From positions 20,208,089 to 20,272,088 of the forward strand of contig NC_065922.1 in assembly GCF_024586455.1 (NCBI RefSeq): DNA of 64,000 bases, read 5' to 3'. Source of the DNA: Bactrocera neohumeralis. Its lineage: Eukaryota; Arthropoda; Insecta; Diptera; Tephritidae. Shown here in pieces: positions 58,665 to 64,000 of the stretch (positions within the stretch are counted from its first letter, which is position 1; each line of letters begins with the position of its first letter). The translations under genes and the position numbers were made by a program. Below the pieces are notes generated by a model that had not been told where the DNA came from, made no database searches, and saw only the letters and a list, made by a program, of their open reading frames with translations.

Positions 58665-58877
58665 CAGCCCACCTACGCCTACATAGATTGATAGCGATAT
58701 GAATAAGCCGATATGATTCAGCGCCGATTTCCATTTAACAGACTCCCAACAGCTTTTCTCCTTGTAGCACAGCACATGGCTAGTTGCCTCGGACTCGACG
58801 TGCACATGCTTCAGTTTATCCAAAAGCTCTATGCTGTCCTCGTCGGATGAGTCGAGCGTATTTTTTCGACTTTTCAT
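58665..58877 (-). CDS. K2P (TWiK-like) potassium channel, first coding exon, copy 2
   Basis: 71 codons from the ATG at 58877 to the donor CTG|GTGAGT just below 58665, phase 0. MKSRKNTLDSSDEDSIELLD is followed by KLKHVHVES, a Cys-containing linker, KWKSALNHIG and the helix start LFISLSIYVGVGGL. It matches the exon at 18245-18448: the acidic start, ELL(D/E)KLKH, the C-W-(E/K)-S-x-KWKSALNHIGL block and SLSIY-x-GVGGL are shared, while the linker differs. Constraint on KWKSALNHIG and the helix with a free linker is what a coding duplicate should show. No pore-loop exon is visible between the two, so this may be an alternative first exon of the same gene rather than a separate gene. The channel identity within K2P is unresolved. 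Confidence 0.7.
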
Positions 58878-59295
58878 ATTTAATTTTTTAAATTTTCATT
58901 TACAATTTTAAACACACGTCAACACATAAACACACTTTTATTTTGGATTTATGCATGATTTTATTTATTTGATTATTGCTTTTTATGCTTTTTTTACAGC
59001 CACTTCACTTTTGCTTGCGCATGTAATACACATACAAGCACACACACAGCCACACATGGCATTTCGGTGACGAATTCGCTGACTTTGGTAAGTGCAGCCT
59101 TTTATGTCAGTTTTTGTTTTTGTTTTGTGCTTATAAATTTCACTAACTCACTTTAATTGTGACTTGTTGTTGTTGTACATTTTGTTGTGCCACATACCCG
59201 TTTATTGCTGGAAGTGTGTGGGCTTAAAAGATATTTTGTTTTAATTTATATATATGTATGTATGTGTATATAACAACACACTGTTAGGTTATGTT
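58878..59295. other. Upstream of K2P exon copy 2, probable 5' UTR and intron
   Basis: Contains 'ttaaaattg'-type sequence shared with the same position at copy 1, CA-rich microsatellites and no coding frame. Confidence 0.3.
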
Positions 59296-59299
59296 GAAG

Positions 59300-59645
59300 C
59301 TTCAGACTTCAGTGGGGTAATTTGTTTTGTATATTTTTAAGAAAAGCAGCAGTAGGAGGAGCTGCCCTACAGCCCAGATGTGACCCTCCCGGAATGTTGT
59401 TGTTTCCTTGCGTAAAAAGGCTAATGAAAGGCAAGCATTTTGAGACGGCAGAGGGGTACCAAGCAGCATGCACCTCGGCTCCCAAAGCTATTCCGGAGAA
59501 TGCTTTGTTTTCCGTGACGCCTTCAATGCTTCGAAATCGACGCAGAAGGAGCTTATTTTGAAAGTTTTTAAAGAATTGTAACGATTGGTTCAATAAATTG
59601 TGTTGAATCGACTCAGTCCTATTACTTTTCGGACAAACCCTGTGG
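59300..59645 (+). pseudogene. mariner 3'-end relic
   Basis: CVKRLMKGKHFETAEGYQAA, CTSAPKAIPEN, then in a shifted frame FRDAFNASKSTQKELILKVF match the C-terminus of mariner transposases of the type at 19088 (…FESIEEIQAA…LKAIPE…). The tail ATTACTTTTCGGACAAACCC near 59620-59640 looks like the terminal inverted repeat. The catalytic part is missing. Confidence 0.65.
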
Positions 59646-60415
59646 GGGAAATAGGCGTGATTGTTGTCTGTATGCCATGTACTAAATTTTGTCGAAATCG
59701 CTTAGTCGGGTTCCGAGATATGGGATTTCACCAAAAAGTGGGCGGTGCCAAGCAGATGAACTAGCCAAAGCAGGCTCCAACCTATAGGAAAATAGGAAAT
59801 TTATATGCCTCTGGCTACTTGTAGGTATTTAATCGACAAACATTTTATAAGTTTAGCTGAGTCCTGGTGAAGTCAAACACTTGACTAAGGTCCTATTCAT
59901 ACGCATATGTCTCCACGACTTTTAGTTAGATTACTTTCTTCCTTCCTATTAACCTTATTCAAAGGTTCTCCCACTCTATAACTTGGAAAAATGGTTTTAG
60001 AGGCCTTGGGAGAAACAACAACAATTGCAACATATTTTTATCCAAACTGCTGAATTTTTCGGATATATTGGAAAATTTGATAGTAAGTTCTAGGGATTTA
60101 CGAAAGTAAAAATTTGTAGAATCTCACCAAGTCACTGAACCTTCCAATAACTGCTGTCATATGCTGCTTACACTTAACCATTTGGCCAACTGCCATTTTG
60201 CTTTAATTCCCGAGAAAACTTTTAGATATTAAAGGAACTAAGAAACTTCACTTTTTTTACATCTTGCAATGCTTTTATTTTCTGCTCATATGTAATTGTT
60301 TGTGCAAATTCAGCATTTCACACTTTTTAAACAACTTCACATAATCGCACTCCACCCTTAGTTTATAGCTATAACGGTATTTCATAACTTCGCGCCACGA
60401 GTATTAACCGAATTC
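59646..60415. other. Intergenic with faint repeat relic
   Basis: 59660-59760 has family A-like phrases ('aaatcgcttagtcgggttccgagatatggg'). The rest shows nothing supportable. Confidence 0.35.
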
Positions 60416-60419
60416 GCTA

Positions 60420-60830
60420 CTTCCATGCGTGCCGATGTCAACGGTACAACTGAAAAGGAAATTCGCATGAAAAACTCGCTTAATTTGCTGGACAATTCAA
60501 TTCGGTAGTAGTGGCGTCAACACACTCACACACCCGCACGCGCACATACCCTTAGTGATTTATTCACTCCAGTGCTAATTCCTCAACTTGCGTGGCTTTC
60601 TTATTGCTGTTTTTTTATTCTACTATGGTTTTGTTGTTGCAGTATTTCTGTTCATACTTCCAAATTGACGACATAACGGTGACGTGCGCGGCATTTTTTT
60701 ATAATATTCACATTGGCTTTGCTTTTGTTCCACTTCTCAATGGAAGCAACCGGCAAATACAACATGTTGCAAGTTCTATGTTGCAGGTTGCGAGTTTTGT
60801 TGTTAGTTGCAAGCACGTGCGTCGAATGGG
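60420..60830 (-). promoter_or_regulatory. Candidate promoter block upstream of K2P exon, copy 2
   Basis: Aligns with 22380-22790 in the same order: 'gatgtca', CAACTGAAAAGGAAATTCGC, a CA-rich zone, ACATGTTGCAAGTT, TTGCAGGTTGCG. On the minus strand it contains TTTTCAGTTG, an initiator match (CAACTGA at 60447-60453), with GGAAG at about +28 to +32. It lies 1.6 kb upstream of the exon at 58877; in copy 1 the distance is 4 kb, swollen by the T-rich block and mariner relic. Frames at 60592-60898 overlap it and lack support. Confidence 0.5.
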
Positions 60831-60899
60831 TTTGTTATTTCAGTATATTGGGTGCGAAAATTGTTCGTATGAAGAGCAGAAACTCAATTGACTACTGAA

Positions 60900-61490
60900 C
60901 TATATAGAAATAGTTATGCTACAAAAGTTTACTGTGGATTCTGTTGTTGATTCTGCAGGTATCGAAAAGTACTTTAATTATCTCTTATATTAGAGTGAAT
61001 TTTTCCCAAATTCTGCAATAGCAGCTGACTTATTCGAATATAAATATTTCTACATGAGATTTTGCGTTCATTCTATATTTTTAGTGTGAGCTTAAAAAAA
61101 TATGATAACAGAAATGGAAACAGAAACAGATTTTAACTGAACAGAATTTTTTTATTTACCATAAAAAAAGTTTCTACAAATAGAATAAGCTAAAGTTGCG
61201 AAATTTCGTCTAATTTCAATAATTGCAATACAGACAGAAACTGGAAGAACAGGAACTGAATAATGGAAACAGAAACTGAATATATGAAACAATTAAATTT
61301 AATAGAATAGTTTTGCATTTGTCGACTGGCAAATTAAAACTCACTCTAAATATACCATATTTTTTCAAGCTTTCCTATAACAGAAATAGAAACAGAAACT
61401 GTAACCTAAGTTTGTGTTAGTTTAAACAAAAGTTTTCGTCTATTTTTGAATATATTTATGGATTAATTACAAAAGGTGTTAAAAATATTA
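60900..61490. other. Intergenic, GAAAC-rich
   Basis: 'acagaaatggaaacagaaac' type short repeats recur near 61110, 61240, 61265, 61385 and 61515, interspersed with AT-rich DNA. No gene. Confidence 0.4.
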
Positions 61491-61492
61491 TC

Positions 61493-62353
61493 TTACATTG
61501 ATGTCGCATCAGAATGGAAACAGAAACCGAAAATTTGGTATAACGTTATATATGCCCTTACTTGCTCTCTTATGTTAGGTGCTGTTATGTTTATTGTGAA
61601 GCCTTCGACGGGGTCCTTTAGCGTTTCTTTTACAGCCCCTGCTACTTCCTTTTTTGTTGTGAATGAGTCAAGGTCTCTAATTTTTATAGCAGCCTTTGGT
61701 TTAAGGTCGGCTACAGTTGCAGATTCCCTAAGGGTGATCTTGAAACGCCTCACAGAAGCTGGCTTTTCTTGTCTGTCTCTTCTCCAGTTCTAATAGTAGA
61801 GAACCGGTTCTTGTTTTGCGGATGCCCTTGACCTTAACCTCTCTTCACCGTTGTTTTCAACTCGTCATCGTACTGTTTCTCGAGGCGTCACGTGACTTGT
61901 CGCGCGCCGCTTTGAGGTTATTGACTCGTAGGTCGTGATGCGTCTGCTTAGATGTCCTCACCATTTCTCTTTTTCTGCGATGATCCAATTTCTGCGGTAA
62001 CTTTTAATGACGTCGAAGAGTTTGTCAAGCTGTGTCGTTCCGTTCTTTGCATCAATGCTGACGTTCTTTTGTTTTGCCATCGCCATCTTAATTTTTTGCA
62101 TGATATTCTTGCACTTTTCTAGGGATTCCTCTTCTGCTTGTCTCATTTGGGGAATGTATTCTTGTTTCGGCGGGTCTTGAGGTCCTTCTTTAGTGATAGC
62201 TGGGTGCTCTTCCCTTTTCCTTGTTTTGCCGGTGGTGCTTGTTTTGCCGGAGTATCGTTTGAGGCAGTCTTTTCGCCAGTTTTGTATGATTTTTTTTTGG
62301 AGTGACGGTGAGTATAGGGTATAAGACGTTTCCATATTCCTCGTCTTCTCCAT
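61493..62353 (-). pseudogene. LINE ORF1 (gag-like) relic
   Basis: The first minus frame (62353 to 61958) reads SLQKKIIQNWRKDCLKRYSG, then a Lys/Glu-rich segment (QMRQAEEESLEKCKNIMQKI) and DKLFDVIKSYRRNW. After a shift it continues VKVKGIRKTRTGSLLLELEK, and after another (61753 to 61493) FKITLRESATVADLKPKAAI, KIRDLDSFTTKKEVAGAVKE. IRKTRxGxLLLEL followed by xIEIRDLDxxTTxEEV is the conserved core of ORF1 proteins in R1/jockey-type insect LINEs. The C-terminal zinc knuckles are not visible. At least two frameshifts make it inactive. Confidence 0.7.
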
Positions 62354-62764
62354 CTTTATTTTATTTGTTCTGAATTGTGGTTCTGTTTCTGGTTTGATAT
62401 AGTTTCAACATATTTCTATTAAATATGAAATTAATTATTCCCGTTAAACAAATTGAAAAAAATTTGTCGAAATGAAAAATCAATTTCCACTTGCCTTCTT
62501 CTTCGAAATATTTTCCCAAACAAATTGCTTTCAAAATGATGTTTCTTCATATTTCATTTTCAGTTTAATTTTTTTACTAAACTTAGCAAAACTGAAAAAG
62601 TTTTGTTTTTTTATATTTTTTATAATTAATTTTTTATATAAAATAATTTCGTTCAAATAATTTTTGCAACCTTTTCGGCACCTTTTGGCACAATAAACCG
62701 AAAGCAAAAATCAGATTCCACAACAACTTCGAATAAAACTCCTTAAAAAGTAAGCGCTTTCAGA

Positions 62765-63260
62765 ATGGCAGCGGGGAGGACCTACTTAAAACGAGTAATG
62801 GCTGGTGTTGAAATCGAGCATATGACCTTGATGGAAGCGAAACGAGGTCACCACGAACTTTACCAAGCTCTTTTATCCGAGCTGTGCTTCGAGGGCTGCA
62901 TGACTTGCGCCAAGTACTTCGAGTACCTGGTGTGTGAGGAGAATGCGCTCATCAATGATAAATTCATCAAGAAACGCATGTGGGCGAAAAAGAGGGAATT
63001 GCTGAAGCTATACGAAACTTGCAAGGCAGCCGAGTTGGTGTCTAAGTTGAAGACTTGCCTTAGCAGAAAGTCCACCTATGAACTTATCTATCAAGCACTG
63101 GGTATAGCGAAGAGTTTACCCGATTCTTTTCATTGGTTCACGAAGAGTTTCCTTGAAATAATCATCGAAATAGCGGATTCGTTTGGCGTGAACGATGTTA
63201 TGTGCTGCGAGTTGCGTGCGAAGATTTTTACGCATTACGCTGTGTTTCATATGACTGGCA
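62765..63260 (+). CDS. TPR protein, TTC29-like, exon 1
   Basis: 165 codons plus one base from the ATG at 62765 to the donor GGCA|GTGAGT. Reads MAAGRTYLKRVMAGVEIEHM, then HHELYQALLSELCFEGCMTC, KLKTCLSRKSTYELIYQALG, FHWFTKSFLEIIIEIADSFG and LRAKIFTHYAVFHMTG. The last two are helical and resemble the WxxxxFxxxLxxA and xEAxxxxGxxY(E)xxG halves of TPR units. The order 'LLQEGYxxSF...LExLExCxKA...W..xxFFxxCLxxA' is what I know from TTC29, an axonemal protein needed for sperm flagella. That family call is by pattern memory and moderate. Codon use is regular and GC is higher than in the flanks, unlike the relics around it. Confidence 0.8.
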
Positions 63261-63613
63261 GTGAGTTTCTTGGTATTTTAATAGAATCTTGGTGTGTTGT
63301 TGTATTTTTTGAATTATCTACATCTTTGAGTTCAATTTTTGTTCGCAAAATCTTCATTACTGTTTATCGCCGACTTGGAGCTGTAGGCTTCAAAGCATTT
63401 TAAACTGCCTTCTCGAAGTTATAGAGAAGCATTGCTTTGGCCCTTGGCAGATAGTAGCCAACTCTTCAAGATCAAAGAAGGAGTCAGAGTCAAAAGTCTA
63501 TCGCATGTCTCGATTATTCAGTAAATCCAGAACCCATCATATTACCTGTTTTTGCTATTCTCAACTGCTTTCTCTCCTTCACATCGATAATTTCTTCTTC
63601 AAAACTCTTCCAG

Positions 63614-63847
63614 GGGCGCACAGTTTCAAAAGAGAAATTACATACTTCGAGAAAGCGTTATCGCTGAGTCGCGCTCAAGACTGGCGTACCGATAACATAA
63701 CGCCCGTGTTTGATGAGCAAAATTTACATGAATTTGTTGGTGTAACATTTGCCAGCGTACTCTTCAAATCGGCAAAGGCATTTATACATACCAACCCAAA
63801 GCTGGGCATAGAACAAGCTGATCGTTCAATCAAATGTATAGCCGAAG
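63614..63847 (+). CDS. TPR protein, TTC29-like, exon 2
   Basis: Acceptor CTCTTCCAG ends at 63613; intron 1 is 353 bp. One base from exon 1 plus GG gives Arg, then AHSFKREITYFEKALSLSRA, QDWRTDN, FVGVTFASVLFKSAKAFI, and NPKLGIEQADRSIKCIAE to the donor GAAG|GTGAGC. HSFKREITYFEKALSLSR is a clear TPR helix B (A...Y.KALxL). The phase (1) matches both neighbours. Confidence 0.8.
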
Positions 63848-63909
63848 GTGAGCCCTAAAGCCCTAAGATTTTTTAGCATAAATATGAATGTCTGTGGAAT
63901 TAATTTCAG

Positions 63910-64000
63910 TTGGTCAAATGAAGTTGAAAATTCTAGTCGCGAAGGCGATTTTGGTGAAAGCGCGCCTGCTAATAGAGATCAGCAATTACAAAGAGGCTAT
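63910..64000 (+). CDS. TPR protein, TTC29-like, exon 3 (cut by window edge)
   Basis: Acceptor TAATTTCAG ends at 63909; intron 2 is 62 bp, a typical short fly intron. G plus TT gives Val, then GQMKLKILVAKAILVKARLL and IEISNYKEA, a TPR pair (A.ILVKARLLIEISNYKEA). The gene continues beyond 64000. Confidence 0.75.

Overview
The window looks like intergenic and intronic DNA from a higher dipteran, most likely a tephritid fruit fly (Bactrocera/Zeugodacus type). It is AT-rich and gene-poor, has short fly-type introns, and is crowded with decayed mariner, piggyBac, LINE and mini-me-like elements of kinds I recall as common in tephritids. The species call rests on recognising repeats and was not checked by any search. 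No tRNA, rRNA, CRISPR or bacterial-type operon was seen.

Only a few stretches look like working host coding sequence. (1) Two related first coding exons of a two-pore-domain potassium channel (K2P/TWiK-like) lie on the minus strand at 18245-18448 and 58665-58877. Both end at a GTGAGT donor in the same phase just inside the first membrane helix. Each has a related upstream block (about 22380-22790 and 60420-60830) with a TCAGTTG initiator-like motif, and a related 41-bp element in the downstream intron (16815-16855 and 56770-56810). I saw no pore-loop exon between them, so they may be alternative promoters and first exons of one gene continuing left of the window; tandem paralogues are the other possibility. 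(2) A plus-strand TPR protein gene resembling TTC29 starts at 62765, has three exons in the window (62765-63260, 63614-63847, 63910 to the edge) and runs off the right end. (3) A possible tiny 5' coding exon sits at 14969-15008.

Layout: 1-4.5 kb, a short tandem repeat and a LINE ORF1 relic; 4.5-7.5 kb, a piggyBac relic interrupted by a 1-kb dispersed element; 9.4-10.2 kb, a LINE RNase H relic; 12.7-13.8 kb, a GGCAAC tandem array; 15.5-16.2 kb, a TTAA-flanked MITE; 17.2-18.1 kb, a six-unit array with exact 154-bp period; 18.2-22.8 kb, the first K2P exon and promoter block with a mariner relic and T-rich DNA inside; 23.1-24 kb, a higher-order repeat; 25.2-26.6 kb, two transposase relics; 27.7-29.3 kb, two mini-me-like elements around a LINE relic; 30.2-31.3 kb, a (TCTCAA)n array almost without G; 32.7-35.9 kb, mariner relics; 37.7-39 kb, a GGCAAC array inverted relative to the first; 40.2-53.4 kb, a mosaic of LINE and mariner pieces including a segmental duplication with an assembly gap (48799-48898) between its two copies, a hAT MITE with its empty site preserved, and an RTE-type insertion with target-site duplication inside an unidentified ORF; 55.4-56.2 kb, a mini-me-like element nested in a mariner-like transposon; 57-58.6 kb, a TTAATTAA-rich intronic block; 59.3-62.4 kb, a mariner relic, the second promoter block and a LINE ORF1 relic; then the TPR gene.

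The most informative signals are the duplicated first exon/promoter/intronic-element set, the link between the 154-bp array and the internal repeat of the mini-me-like elements, and several insertions whose history can be read from target-site duplications or an intact paralogous empty site.
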